Source of the DNA: Roseovarius confluentis
GTDB lineage: Bacteria; Pseudomonadota; Alphaproteobacteria; Rhodobacterales; Rhodobacteraceae
Direction of reading: 5' to 3'
NCBI RefSeq assembly: GCF_002917925.1
Contig: NZ_PPFE01000012.1
Location: 103,863 to 167,862, forward strand
Length of the DNA: 64,000 bases
Shown: piece by piece, positions 35,002-43,849 of the stretch
Position numbering within the stretch: position 1 is the first letter of the stretch
How the letters are laid out: every line of letters starts with the position of its first letter
The notes under the pieces: generated by a model
Told to the model about the DNA's origin: nothing
The model's input: only the letters and a program-made list of their open reading frames with translations
Databases searched by the model: none
Program-made: the position numbers and the translations under genes

Positions 35002-37638
35002 TCAGAAGGCCGGTTGGGTGGCACGGGGCCGCTGGATCAGGACGATACCTGCCAGCAGGATCAGGGCGGGGATGAAGAACAGCTCCTTCGGCATGCGGTC
35101 ATTCTCGACCTCGACCTTGTCCAGGACAACGGGGCTGTCGCCGTAAAAGTCGTACTCGATGCCGATGGCTTCGAAATGCGGGGTGCCGGGGAAGGGTTCT
35201 TCGAGCTTGAGCACGCCGTCTTCTTCGATGACATTGAGCCCCTGTTCGGAGAGCGCCGCGGTGCCGTCGCCGGCGATACCGGGGACCACGATGGTGGTTG
35301 GCCGGATCTCGGCGGTGTCGAAGTCCGGCCCCTCGATGGTCAGGCGAATGTCCTGACCGGTGTCGACCGTGTCCATCAGCGCAAACACCTCGCTGCCTGT
35401 GGCGGTCTGGTACGGCTCTGATATCTGGTCGAGGAAGACGCCGGGCCGGAACAGCATGAAGGCGATGACGAGGAGCATCGCGCTTTCCCACTTGCGCGAT
35501 TTGGCGATGAAATAGCCCTGCGTGGCAGCCGCGAAGAGCAGCATGGCGATCAGTGATATGAAGAACACCATAATGCCCTTGAGCAGCCCCACGTCCATCA
35601 GAAGCAAGTCGGTGTTGAAGATGAACAGGAACGGCAGGAGCGCCGTGCGGATATCGTAGCCAAAGCCCTGCACACCGGTCTTGATCGGGTCGCCGCGTGA
35701 GATTGCCGCCGCCGCGTAGGCCGCGAGGCCCACGGGTGGCGTATCATCCGCCAGAATGCCGAAGTAGAAGACGAACAGATGCACGGCGATGAGCTCGAAC
35801 TGATAGCCCGCCGTGGCGCCGACCGAGATGATCACCGGGGCCATCAGGGACGAGACCACGATGTAGTTCGCGGTGGTCGGCAGGCCCATGCCGAGGATCA
35901 GTGACAGGATCGCGACGAGGATCAGCAATGCCCAGATATTCCCGCCGGAGATGACCTCGATCACCTGGCCGATGACCTGGTGCGCGCCGGTCAGGGAGAT
36001 CGTGCCGACGATGATGCCGGCGGCGCCCGTGGCGACGCCGATGCCGATCATGTTGCGCGCCCCCAGGATCAGCCCGTCGATGAAATCGCGCCAGCCCTGC
36101 CATGTTTCGCCGGCAAAGCCCTCACCCCGGAACATCGCCTTCAAAGGGCGGTGTGTCAGCGCGATGATGATCATGAAGATCGTCGCCCAGAAGGCCGAGA
36201 GTGCAGGCGACAGGCGGTCGAGCGTGTCGGTGCGCACCATCAGGTTCCACACCAGGATGAAGATCGGAATGGCGAAATAAAGCCCGCCGATCAGCGTCGG
36301 TGTCAGACGCGGCGCCTCGGGCGGGCCATCTTCGTCCTTGTCCATCTTGAGGTCGGGATAACGCGCGGCGATGGCGACGAGCACGATGTAGAGCACGGCC
36401 ACGAGCGCGACCGCCGCATAGATGGAATTGCCCATGATCGGCTCGAGAACGGTGCGCAGGCCGATCATCAGGAAGGTGCAGATGCCGAGGAAGATGAAGC
36501 CGGAGAGGAACAGGATCAGGATCATCAGCACGCCGATGCGGCGGCCCGGTTTCTCCAGCCCCTTGAGGCCCATTTTCAGGCTTTCGAGATGCACGATGTA
36601 AAGAAGCGCGATGTAGGAGATCACAGCCGGAAGAAAGGCGTGCTTGACCACGTCGATATAGGGGATGTTGACGTATTCGACCATCAGGAAGGCCGCAGCG
36701 CCCATGACTGGCGGGGTCAGCTGGCCGTTGGTGGACGAGGCGACCTCGACCGCGCCGGCCTTTTCCGCGGGGAAACCGATGCGCTTCATCAGAGGGATGG
36801 TGAAGGTCCCGGTGGTGACGGTATTGGCGATGGACGAGCCGGAGATCATGCCGGTCATCATGGACGACAGGACCGAGGCCTTGGCCGGGCCGCCGCGCAG
36901 GGCGCCCAGAAGGGCGATGGCCACCTTGATGAACCAGTTGCCGCCGCCGGCACGGTCCAGCAGGGCGCCGAACAGCACGAAGAGGAAGATCATCGTGGTC
37001 GACACGCCAAGGGCCACGCCAAAGACACCCTCGGTCTGCATCCAGTAGTGACCAAGCGCCTTGGACAGGGACGCGCCGCCGTAATTGGTGATGTTGCGAG
37101 CCCATTCCGAATACCCGCCGAAAAAGGCGAACAGGATGAAGCAGGACGCGATGATCACCAGTGGAAGCCCGAGCGAGCGGTAGACCGAGATCATCAGCAC
37201 GGTCATGCCGATGGCGGACATGGTGACGTCGGTCGTGTTCCACAGCCCCGGACGGTCGGCGATCTCGAACCGGAACACCACGAGGTAGAGACAGGCGGAC
37301 ACGCCAAGGATGATGAGCGCCCAGTCATAGAGGGGGATGCGGTCGCGCGGCGAGGTCTTGAACAGCGGAAAGGCGAGCGTCGCCAGCATGATGGCAAAGG
37401 CCAGGTGCACGTAGCGGGCCTGTGCGACGATATTGGCGAAGATCGACATGCCGGTGGCCTGCGCCACGATGCCCGGCACGCGGGAAGCGATGTAGAGCTG
37501 AAACAAGGACCAGACGATGCACGTGCCGATGATCAGCCTTGTCTGCCATGCGGCGGACGGGTTGCGCGCGCCGGTATCGGCCTCGGCCACCATATCATCG
37601 GCACTGCGTGTATTCTCGGTTTGATCGCTCACTGTCAT
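35002..37638 (-). CDS. TAXI-type TRAP transporter fused permease (DctQM)
   Basis: 878 residues, inner membrane. A short DctQ-like N-terminal part (to about residue 160) is fused to a DctM-like transporter core with repeated glycine-rich re-entrant segments (GGPAKASVLSSMMTGMISGSSIANTVTTG, LGMGLPTTANYIV, DDTPPVGLAAYAAAAIS). A beta-rich soluble insertion follows (about residues 735-840, TIEGPDFDTAEIRPTTIVVPG), then a last helix. This fused form is standard for TAXI systems, which import organic acids or amino acids with Na+. It is encoded after its binding protein, from which it is separated by a strong hairpin. Confidence 0.93.
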   Translation of the reverse strand: MTVSDQTENTRSADDMVAEADTGARNPSAAWQTRLIIGTCIVWSLFQLYIASRVPGIVAQATGMSIFANIVAQARYVHLAFAIMLATLAFPLFKTSPRDRIPLYDWALIILGVSACLYLVVFRFEIADRPGLWNTTDVTMSAIGMTVLMISVYRSLGLPLVIIASCFILFAFFGGYSEWARNITNYGGASLSKALGHYWMQTEGVFGVALGVSTTMIFLFVLFGALLDRAGGGNWFIKVAIALLGALRGGPAKASVLSSMMTGMISGSSIANTVTTGTFTIPLMKRIGFPAEKAGAVEVASSTNGQLTPPVMGAAAFLMVEYVNIPYIDVVKHAFLPAVISYIALLYIVHLESLKMGLKGLEKPGRRIGVLMILILFLSGFIFLGICTFLMIGLRTVLEPIMGNSIYAAVALVAVLYIVLVAIAARYPDLKMDKDEDGPPEAPRLTPTLIGGLYFAIPIFILVWNLMVRTDTLDRLSPALSAFWATIFMIIIALTHRPLKAMFRGEGFAGETWQGWRDFIDGLILGARNMIGIGVATGAAGIIVGTISLTGAHQVIGQVIEVISGGNIWALLILVAILSLILGMGLPTTANYIVVSSLMAPVIISVGATAGYQFELIAVHLFVFYFGILADDTPPVGLAAYAAAAISRGDPIKTGVQGFGYDIRTALLPFLFIFNTDLLLMDVGLLKGIMVFFISLIAMLLFAAATQGYFIAKSRKWESAMLLVIAFMLFRPGVFLDQISEPYQTATGSEVFALMDTVDTGQDIRLTIEGPDFDTAEIRPTTIVVPGIAGDGTAALSEQGLNVIEEDGVLKLEEPFPGTPHFEAIGIEYDFYGDSPVVLDKVEVENDRMPKELFFIPALILLAGIVLIQRPRATQPAF

Positions 37639-37666
37639 GCCCCCTCAAGCAAGTCTCGTCGTCGTG

Positions 37667-37695
37667 AAAAGGGCGCCCGCATCGGGGCGCCCTTT
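37667..37695 (-). terminator. Hairpin between TAXI binding protein and permease genes
   Basis: On the minus strand AAAGGGCGCCC, loop CGATGC, GGGCGCCCTTTT: a perfect 11-bp stem ending in T4. It follows the binding-protein stop by 13 bases and precedes the permease ATG by about 30. It is probably a partial terminator or 3'-end stabiliser that lets the binding protein be made in excess. Confidence 0.75.
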
Positions 37696-37708
37696 GGGTG
37701 TCAGAGGC

Positions 37709-38668
37709 TTATTCCATCAGGTCCAGTTCCTTGTAGGCCTTTTCCGCGCCGGGGTGCAGCGGGGCCGACAGAGCGTCCTGAACCATCTCGGAAGGCTCGA
37801 GGTTGGCGAAGGCCGGGTGCAGCTGGCGGAAGTCGTCGATGTTCTCCATCACTCCCTTCGCAAGCACGTAGACCGTGTCTTCCGACACGTCGGCGGAGGT
37901 CACGAGGGTTGCGCCTACGCCGAAGGTGGTGACGTCCTCGTCGTTGCCGGCGTACATGCCGCCGGGAACCGTGGCGGTACGGTAATAGGGGTTTTCGTCG
38001 ATCAGCTTGTCGATCACGTCGCCGGTGACGTTCACGAGCGTGACGTCACAGGTGGTCGCCGCTTCCTGGATGGCGGCGGCCGGGTGACCCACGACGTAGA
38101 CCATGGCGTCGATGTTGCCGTCGCAAAGCTGTTGCGACATTTCCGAGCCTTTGTACTCGGTCGCCAGCGCGAAATCGTCCATGGTCATGCCGTATTCGGC
38201 CATCAGCACCTCGGTCGTGGCGCGCAGGCCGGAACCGGCGTTGCCCACGTTGAAGCGCTTGCCCTTGAGGTCCTCGAAGCTTTCGATGCCGGCATCGGAC
38301 CGGGCGATCAGCGTGAAGGGTTCGGGGTGGACCGAGAAGACCGAACGGATTTCCGGAAAGGGGTTGTCCGAGAAGGTCGAGGTGCCGTTATAGGCGTGGT
38401 ACTGCCAGTCGGACTGCGCGACGCCGAATTCCAGCTCGCCTGCCTTGATCGTGTTGATGTTGTAGACCGAGCCGCCGGTGGATTCCACGGCGCAGCGGAT
38501 GCCGTGATCCTTGCGGGACTTGTTGACAAGACGGCAGATCGCGCCGCCGGTGGGATAATAGACGCCCGTCACGCCACCGGTGCCAATGGAGATGAACTCC
38601 TGCGCCGATGCGGAGGCGGAAATGGCGATTCCTGCGGCGGCAAACGCGCCGAGAAGGTAGTTTTTCAT
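37709..38668 (-). CDS. TAXI-family TRAP solute-binding protein
   Basis: 319 residues, periplasmic. Signal peptide [23 protein letters not shown], then the TAXI motif [24 protein letters not shown], which gives the family its name (TRAP-associated extracytoplasmic immunogenic). Later segments are [33 protein letters not shown] and [16 protein letters not shown] precedes the ATG. It binds the substrate for the fused permease downstream; the neighbouring class III aminotransferase hints at an amino-group-containing ligand, but this is not proven. Confidence 0.94.
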   Translation of the reverse strand: MKNYLLGAFAAAGIAISASASAQEFISIGTGGVTGVYYPTGGAICRLVNKSRKDHGIRCAVESTGGSVYNINTIKAGELEFGVAQSDWQYHAYNGTSTFSDNPFPEIRSVFSVHPEPFTLIARSDAGIESFEDLKGKRFNVGNAGSGLRATTEVLMAEYGMTMDDFALATEYKGSEMSQQLCDGNIDAMVYVVGHPAAAIQEAATTCDVTLVNVTGDVIDKLIDENPYYRTATVPGGMYAGNDEDVTTFGVGATLVTSADVSEDTVYVLAKGVMENIDDFRQLHPAFANLEPSEMVQDALSAPLHPGAEKAYKELDLME

Positions 38669-38767
38669 GGTGTTCTCCCTCTGTTGCGAACATCATCCTG
38701 GGATGAGTCGATGGGCACAGTAGAGCCAGAACTTGCCTCGCTTGCAAGGCCATCGGGCGACAAATTA

Positions 38768-38777
38768 TTGAATTCAA
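38768..38777. promoter_or_regulatory. Palindrome TTGAATTCAA before the aminotransferase gene
   Basis: A perfect 10-base palindrome 12 bases upstream of the ATG at 38790, in the divergent gap with the TAXI gene. It could be an operator; no regulator gene for it is identified. Confidence 0.3.
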
Positions 38778-38789
38778 GGTGTTAGCCGA

Positions 38790-40112
38790 ATGAGCCGCGT
38801 GTTTCACCGCAACAGCCGCGCTGCGCCGCCGACCGTGTCACGGGGCGAAGGGGCCTACCTCTACGACACATCGGGCAAGGCGTATCTCGATGGTTCCGGC
38901 GGTGCGGCGGTGTCGTGCCTGGGGCATGGCGACCCGCATGTGACGGCGGCGATCAAGGCGCAGTTGGACAAGGTTGCCTTTGCGCATACCGGGTTCCTGT
39001 CGTCCGAGCCGGCGGAGGCCCTGGCGGATCGATTGGTGGCCGTGGCGCCCAAGGGTCTGGAGCGGGTTTACTTCGTGTCCGGCGGGTCCGAGGCGATGGA
39101 AGCGGCGCTGAAACTGGCGCGGCAGTATTTCATCGAGGCGGGACAGCCACAGCGCAGCCGGGTGATCGCGCGGCGGCAAAGCTATCACGGCAATACGCTG
39201 GGGGCGCTGGCGACGGGCGGCAACGCGTGGCGGCGCGCGCCGTTCGCGCCGCTCTTGATGGAGGTGAGCCATGTCTCGCCCTGCTATGCCTATCGGGGCA
39301 TGCAGGAGGGCGAGACCGCGCAGGGCTATGCCGCGCGGCTGGTGGCAGAGCTGGAGGCCGAGATCCAGCAGCACGGTGCAGAGACGATCATGGCCTTCGT
39401 GGCCGAGCCCGTGGTGGGGGCGACGCTGGGCGCGGTCCCGCCGGTCGAGGGGTATTACCGTGCGGTACGGGAGGTCTGTGACCGGCATGGCATCCTGCTG
39501 ATCCTCGACGAGGTGATGTGCGGGATGGGACGCACCGGCACGCTGTTCGCCTGCGAACAGGACAGGATCGCGCCGGATATTTGCGCCATCGCCAAGGGGC
39601 TGGGGGCCGGGTATCAGCCGATCGGCGCGATGATGTGCACGGCCTTGATCCACGACACGATCGCCGAAGGGTCCGGATTTTTCCAGCACGGCCATACCTA
39701 TCTGGGCCATCCGACCGCCTGCGCGGCGGCGGGGGCGGTGCTGGACCGTTTGCTGGACGATGGCGTGGCGGCGCGGGTGGCACCGCTGAGCAAGGCGCTG
39801 CGGGAGCGGCTGGTCGACAGGTTCGGGCAGCACCCGCATGTGGGCGACATTCGCGGGCGCGGGTTGTTCCAGGGGATCGAACTGGTCGAGGATCGCGAGA
39901 CGAAAGCGCCGTTCGATCCGGGCCGGAAGCTGCACGCGAGGGTCAAGGCAGCGGCGTTCGAGGCGGGGCTGATCTGTTATCCGATGGGCGGCACCGTGGA
40001 CGGGCAGCGCGGCGATCACGTGCTGTTGGCGCCGCCCTTCATCCTGACCGAAGACCAGCTGGACGAGTTGGTCGACAAGCTGGGCCAGGCAGTGGAGACT
40101 GCGCTGGCCTGA
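38790..40112 (+). CDS. Class III (omega-type) aminotransferase
   Basis: 440 residues, PLP-dependent fold type I. Conserved parts: LYDTSGKAYLDGSGGAAVSCLGHG, VYFVSGGSEAMEAALKLARQYF, SYHGNTLGALATGG, the cofactor-binding LILDEVMCGMGRTG and the lysine in CAIAKGLGAGYQPIGAM, then QHGHTYLGHPTACAA. The subgroup resembles aminotransferases annotated as aspartate aminotransferase family or taurine/omega-amino acid enzymes. It transfers an amino group, often to pyruvate; the donor is unknown. It is divergent from the TAXI transporter and could act on what that system imports. Confidence 0.88.
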   Translation: MSRVFHRNSRAAPPTVSRGEGAYLYDTSGKAYLDGSGGAAVSCLGHGDPHVTAAIKAQLDKVAFAHTGFLSSEPAEALADRLVAVAPKGLERVYFVSGGSEAMEAALKLARQYFIEAGQPQRSRVIARRQSYHGNTLGALATGGNAWRRAPFAPLLMEVSHVSPCYAYRGMQEGETAQGYAARLVAELEAEIQQHGAETIMAFVAEPVVGATLGAVPPVEGYYRAVREVCDRHGILLILDEVMCGMGRTGTLFACEQDRIAPDICAIAKGLGAGYQPIGAMMCTALIHDTIAEGSGFFQHGHTYLGHPTACAAAGAVLDRLLDDGVAARVAPLSKALRERLVDRFGQHPHVGDIRGRGLFQGIELVEDRETKAPFDPGRKLHARVKAAAFEAGLICYPMGGTVDGQRGDHVLLAPPFILTEDQLDELVDKLGQAVETALA

Positions 40113-40121
40113 TCGCCGGGG

Positions 40122-40778
40122 TCACTCGGCGGCGGGCTTCAGGCTGGACATCAGGCGGTGGAATTTCTCGCCCTGGACAGCGACGTGCTGGCGTAGCAGA
40201 TTGCCGGCCTGATCGCCGTCTCCGGCCTCGATCGCGGCCAGAATGGCGTCATGTTCGGCCACCGATTGCGCCATGCGTCCGCGCCAGCGCAGTTGCAGGC
40301 GGCGGAACGGGCGCAGGCGGCGCTGCAGCCGCAGACACTCCTGTTCGAGGAACGCGTTGCCGGTCTGGGCGTAGAGCGTGGCGTGGAAAAGATCGTTCTG
40401 GTCGTAGTTGCCATCGGCGTCCTGCGCCTCGGTCGCGGTGCGGCATCGCTCGTTTATGGCGCGCAACTGGGCAAGGGCCGCGTCGGAAATGCGTGACGCG
40501 GCCAGCCGGGCGCAAACCGCTTCAAGTTCGGCCATGACCTCGAACATCTCGATCAGTTCGACGGGGCCTGGCTGGCGCACGAAGACCCCGCGGCGTGGCA
40601 GCTGTTCCACCAGGCCGGACAGGATAAGCCTTTGAAGCGCCTCTCTTATCGGGGTTCTGGAGACGTTGAAGCGTTCGGCCAGCTGGACCTCGTCAAGCCT
40701 GTCCCCATCGTCGAAGGTTCCGTCGAGGATCAACTCCTCGATGGCGTCCGCGATGAGATCTGCGCGCTTGCGTTCCAT
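40122..40778 (-). CDS. GntR-family (FadR/FCD) regulator of malonate genes
   Basis: 218 residues. The N-terminal winged helix (DAIEELILDGTFDDGDRLDEVQLAERFNVSRTPIREALQRLILSGLVEQLPRRGVFVR) is typical GntR. The C-terminal FCD ligand domain carries the metal-binding histidines in LFHATLYAQTGN and SVAEHDAILAAIEAGD. It is divergent from the malonate transporter and catabolic genes, and its promoter region contains a TTGTATACAA operator, so it is likely the MatR-type malonate-responsive repressor. The effector has not been shown here. Confidence 0.88.
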   Translation of the reverse strand: MERKRADLIADAIEELILDGTFDDGDRLDEVQLAERFNVSRTPIREALQRLILSGLVEQLPRRGVFVRQPGPVELIEMFEVMAELEAVCARLAASRISDAALAQLRAINERCRTATEAQDADGNYDQNDLFHATLYAQTGNAFLEQECLRLQRRLRPFRRLQLRWRGRMAQSVAEHDAILAAIEAGDGDQAGNLLRQHVAVQGEKFHRLMSSLKPAAE

Positions 40779-40820
40779 TTCAATCCGCTAGCACACCGCA
40801 GTCTAGAGCGCAAGAAATCC

Positions 40821-40867
40821 ATTCTTGTATACAAAGAATTTGACTGGTGACACAATCTCGTTAGGGT
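40821..40867 (+). promoter_or_regulatory. GntR operator and promoter of the malonate operon
   Basis: TTGTATACAA (40825-40834) is a perfect palindrome within ATTCTTGTATACAAAGAAT, of the kind recognised by FadR/MatR-type GntR proteins. It directly abuts TTGACT (40840-40845), which with TAGGGT (40862-40867) at 16 bases forms a plausible sigma-70 promoter. GGGAGGAA then precedes the ATG at 40912. Bound regulator would block RNA polymerase. Confidence 0.7.
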
Positions 40868-40911
40868 GCGGGGCAGTCCGAGTACGAATCAGGACGTTTT
40901 GGGAGGAACAT

Positions 40912-41898
40912 ATGAAACTGAATTTCACAGCCGCAGTCGCGGCAGCAGCGCTATTCGCAGGCAGCCTGACGGCAAGTGCCGAAGATCTGCGCCTGTCGCA
41001 CCAATGGTCCACGAGCGACGTGCGTCACAAGGTGGCGCAGATGGTTGCCGACGAGGTCGCGGCGGCGGATGTCGATCTGGATATCCAGATTTTCCCGTCG
41101 CAATCGCTGTTCAAGGCGCGCGAGCAATACAAGCCGCTGGCCCGTGGGCAGGTCGACATGATCGTCTTTCCGCTGTCCTATGCAGGCGGCCTGCGCAACG
41201 CCTACAACCTGACCCTGATGCCCGGGCTGGTGAAGAACCACGACCACGCCGCGCGTTTGAACGAATCCGAGTTCATGGGCGATATCGAGGCCATCATGGC
41301 CGAGGATGACATCATGGTGCTGGTCCACGGCTACCTGGCCGGTGGCTTTGCCGGCAAGGAGCAGTGCATTACCGCGCCCGAGGACGTGGAAGGCCTGCAG
41401 ACCCGTGCCGCAGGCAAGGCGTTCGAGCAGATGCTGGCGGGGGCCGGTGCGTCGATCGCGTCGATGAGCTCGGCCGAGATCTATAACGCGATGCAGACCG
41501 GCGTTCTGGACGCCGCCAACACCTCGTCCTCGTCCTTTGTCAGCTACCGCATCTACGAGCAGGTGTCGTGCTTTACCCCGGCGGGCGACTATGCGCTGTG
41601 GTTCATGTACCAGCCGCTTCTGATGAACAAATCCAAGTTCGAAAGCCTGAGCGAGGAACAGCAGACCGCGCTGATGGAGGCCGCCGAGAAGGCCGAGGCG
41701 TTCTACCTCGAAGAGGCCAAGAGCCAGGACGGCAATGCGCGTGACGTCTTTGCCGAGAACGGTGTCGAGATCGCCGAGATGAGCCAGGAAGAGTTCGACG
41801 CTTGGCGCGAGATCGCACAGGAAACGGCCTACAAGGCGTTCCTGGAAGGCTCGCCCGAAGGTCAGGAACTGCTGGACAAGGCGCTGGCCGTCGAGTGA
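40912..41898 (+). CDS. TRAP (DctP-type) malonate-binding protein
   Basis: 328 residues, periplasmic. Signal peptide MKLNFTAAVAAAALFAGSLTASA is followed by a DctP fold: LRLSHQWSTSDVRHKVAQMVADEV, the start of lobe II VHGYLAGGFAGKE, and the carboxylate-binding Arg in LQTRAAGKAFEQML. GGGAGG lies before the ATG. Context (malonyl-CoA decarboxylase and synthetase in the same operon) makes malonate the likely ligand, matching described MatPQM systems. The binding protein leads the operon and is followed by a hairpin. Confidence 0.92.
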   Translation: MKLNFTAAVAAAALFAGSLTASAEDLRLSHQWSTSDVRHKVAQMVADEVAAADVDLDIQIFPSQSLFKAREQYKPLARGQVDMIVFPLSYAGGLRNAYNLTLMPGLVKNHDHAARLNESEFMGDIEAIMAEDDIMVLVHGYLAGGFAGKEQCITAPEDVEGLQTRAAGKAFEQMLAGAGASIASMSSAEIYNAMQTGVLDAANTSSSSFVSYRIYEQVSCFTPAGDYALWFMYQPLLMNKSKFESLSEEQQTALMEAAEKAEAFYLEEAKSQDGNARDVFAENGVEIAEMSQEEFDAWREIAQETAYKAFLEGSPEGQELLDKALAVE

Positions 41899-41914
41899 TC
41901 CGCTGAACCCATCA

Positions 41915-41941
41915 TCGGGCCCGGCACCGCGCCGGGCCCGA
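41915..41941 (+). terminator. Hairpin between malonate DctP and DctQ genes
   Basis: TCGGGCCCGGC, loop ACCGC, GCCGGGCCCGA: a perfect 11-bp stem between the binding-protein stop and the small permease gene. There is no T-run, so it is more likely an mRNA-stabilising or attenuating structure than a full terminator. Confidence 0.65.
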
Positions 41942-41981
41942 CGCCGCGTACCATTTCCACTTTTTCAACGGAGGCCGAGCG

Positions 41982-42533
41982 ATGTCCGGTTCCGCCCACG
42001 CCACAGCGGCCGCCCGCCATGGTGGCAACCCCGTTCTGCGGATCATCGGCTGGATCAGCCAGATTTGCGGCGTCGTCGCCGCGCTGATGATCGTCGCGTC
42101 CGTGTTGATCGTCTGTCAGATGATTTTCATCCGGTTCGTGCTGAACCAGTCCACGATCTGGCACACCGAGGGTGTGACGTACCTGATGATCGGCGCGACC
42201 ATGCTGGGCCTGCCCTACGTGCAATACGTGCGGGGTCACGTGAACGTTGACCTGCTGCCGATCATGATCCCCAACAAGGCGCGGCGGGTGCTGGCCGGGA
42301 TCGTCATGGCGCTGACCCTGGCCGTGGTCGGCATGATGCTCTGGCACGGGTATCATTTCTGGCACGAGGCCTGGGACTGGGGCGAGACGTCGAACACGCC
42401 GTGGAACCCCAAGCTTTGGGTGCCGTATCTTGCGCTGCCGCTGGGCTTTGGCCTTTATGCGCTGCAACTGGCGGCTGACCTTTTTGCAATGACCACGGGC
42501 ATCGACAAGCCCTTCGGGCTGGAGGACGTCTGA
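41982..42533 (+). CDS. TRAP transporter small permease (DctQ type)
   Basis: 183 residues with four membrane helices (GWISQICGVVAALMIVASVLIVCQMIF, TYLMIGATMLGLPYVQY, AGIVMALTLAVVGMMLWHG, YLALPLGFGLYALQLAADL). The segment STIWHTEGVTYLMI is typical of DctQ. It partners the large permease in malonate uptake. ACGGAGG precedes the ATG, and its stop overlaps the next start (TGATG). Confidence 0.93.
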   Translation: MSGSAHATAAARHGGNPVLRIIGWISQICGVVAALMIVASVLIVCQMIFIRFVLNQSTIWHTEGVTYLMIGATMLGLPYVQYVRGHVNVDLLPIMIPNKARRVLAGIVMALTLAVVGMMLWHGYHFWHEAWDWGETSNTPWNPKLWVPYLALPLGFGLYALQLAADLFAMTTGIDKPFGLEDV

Positions 42534-43849
42534 TGGATCCGCTTGCACTGGGTGGCCTGGTTGCCATCATCACCATCGTTGTCCTGTTTTCGGGCATCTC
42601 CGTGGCCGCGGGTCTGCTGGTCGTCTCGGCCGGATTCCTGATCATCTTCGACGGGATGAGCTCGCTGTCGCTGATGCCGGAGATCTTTTTCGGCAAGCTG
42701 GACAATTTCGCGCTGCTGTCGATTCCGATGTTCATCATCATGGGCGCGTCCATCGCCTCGACCCGCGCGGGTGCGGACCTGTACGAGGCGCTGGAACGCT
42801 GGCTGACCCGCGTGCCGGGCGGGCTGGTGGTGTCGAACCTCGGGGCCTGTGCGCTGTTTGCCGCGATGTCGGGGTCGAGCCCGGCCACCTGTGCGGCCAT
42901 CGGCAAGATGGGCATCCCCGAAATGCGCAAGCGGGGCTATCCCGATGGCGTCGCCGCGGGGTCCATCGCCGCGGGCGGGACGCTGGGGATCCTGATCCCG
43001 CCGTCGGTTACGATGATCGTCTACGGCATTGCCACCGAGACCTCGATCGGGCGGTTGTTCCTTGCGGGCGTGTTCCCGGGGCTGCTGCTGGTGGGCCTGT
43101 TCATGGCGTGGTCGCTCTATTCCACTTGGAAGTCGGGCAACGCGAGCGTGCTGTCGGCGGGCAGCTACACCTGGAAGGAACGGGTGGAGATCCTGCCGCG
43201 TGTCCTGCCGTTCCTGTTCATCATCCTTGGCGTGCTTTACGCCATGTATGGCGGCATCGCCACGCCATCGGAAACGGCGGCCGTCGGCGCGCTGATGTGC
43301 ATGTTGATCGCCATGGTGATCTATCGCCTGTGGGACCCACGCCAGATCTGGACGGTGCTGCGCGACAGTACGCGGGAAAGCGTGATGATCCTGTTCATCA
43401 TCGCGGCGGCCGGCGTGTTCTCCTACATGCTGTCGTCGCTCTTCATCACGCAATCCATCGCCGAATGGATCGGCACGCTGGACGTGAACCGCTGGGTGCT
43501 GATGGGCGCGATCAACGTCTTCCTGCTGATCGCGGGCTTCTTCCTGCCGCCGGTGGCGGTGATCCTGATGGCCGCGCCGATCCTGCTGCCGATCATCACC
43601 ACCGCCGGGTTCGACCCGATCTGGTTTGCCGTCGTGCTGACGATCAACATGGAAATCGGGCTGATCTCGCCGCCGGTGGGCCTGAACCTTTACGTGATCA
43701 ACGGCATTGCGCCGGATATCTCGCTGAAGACGATCCTGACCGGGTCACTGCCCTTCGTGGCCTGCATGGTGATCGCGATCATCCTGCTGTGCCTGTTTCC
43801 GGGTATCGCCACGTGGCTGCCCGATATGGTGATGGGAGCGGAGCTATGA
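42533..43849 (+). CDS. TRAP transporter large permease (DctM type)
   Basis: 438 residues with about twelve membrane helices; this subunit carries out Na+-driven translocation. Typical segments are LDNFALLSIPMFIIMG, AAMSGSSPATCAAIGKMGIPEM, GTLGILIPPSVTMIVYG and NMEIGLISPPVGLNLYVING. It is coupled to DctQ by TGATG and to the decarboxylase gene by ATGA. Confidence 0.95.
   Translation: MDPLALGGLVAIITIVVLFSGISVAAGLLVVSAGFLIIFDGMSSLSLMPEIFFGKLDNFALLSIPMFIIMGASIASTRAGADLYEALERWLTRVPGGLVVSNLGACALFAAMSGSSPATCAAIGKMGIPEMRKRGYPDGVAAGSIAAGGTLGILIPPSVTMIVYGIATETSIGRLFLAGVFPGLLLVGLFMAWSLYSTWKSGNASVLSAGSYTWKERVEILPRVLPFLFIILGVLYAMYGGIATPSETAAVGALMCMLIAMVIYRLWDPRQIWTVLRDSTRESVMILFIIAAAGVFSYMLSSLFITQSIAEWIGTLDVNRWVLMGAINVFLLIAGFFLPPVAVILMAAPILLPIITTAGFDPIWFAVVLTINMEIGLISPPVGLNLYVINGIAPDISLKTILTGSLPFVACMVIAIILLCLFPGIATWLPDMVMGAEL

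Noticed and set aside
35980..37932. 650-codon plus-strand open frame opposite the TRAP permease
   Set aside because: Charged low-complexity product (many His, Asp, Gly) typical of antisense frames in high-GC DNA; the permease on the other strand is clear.
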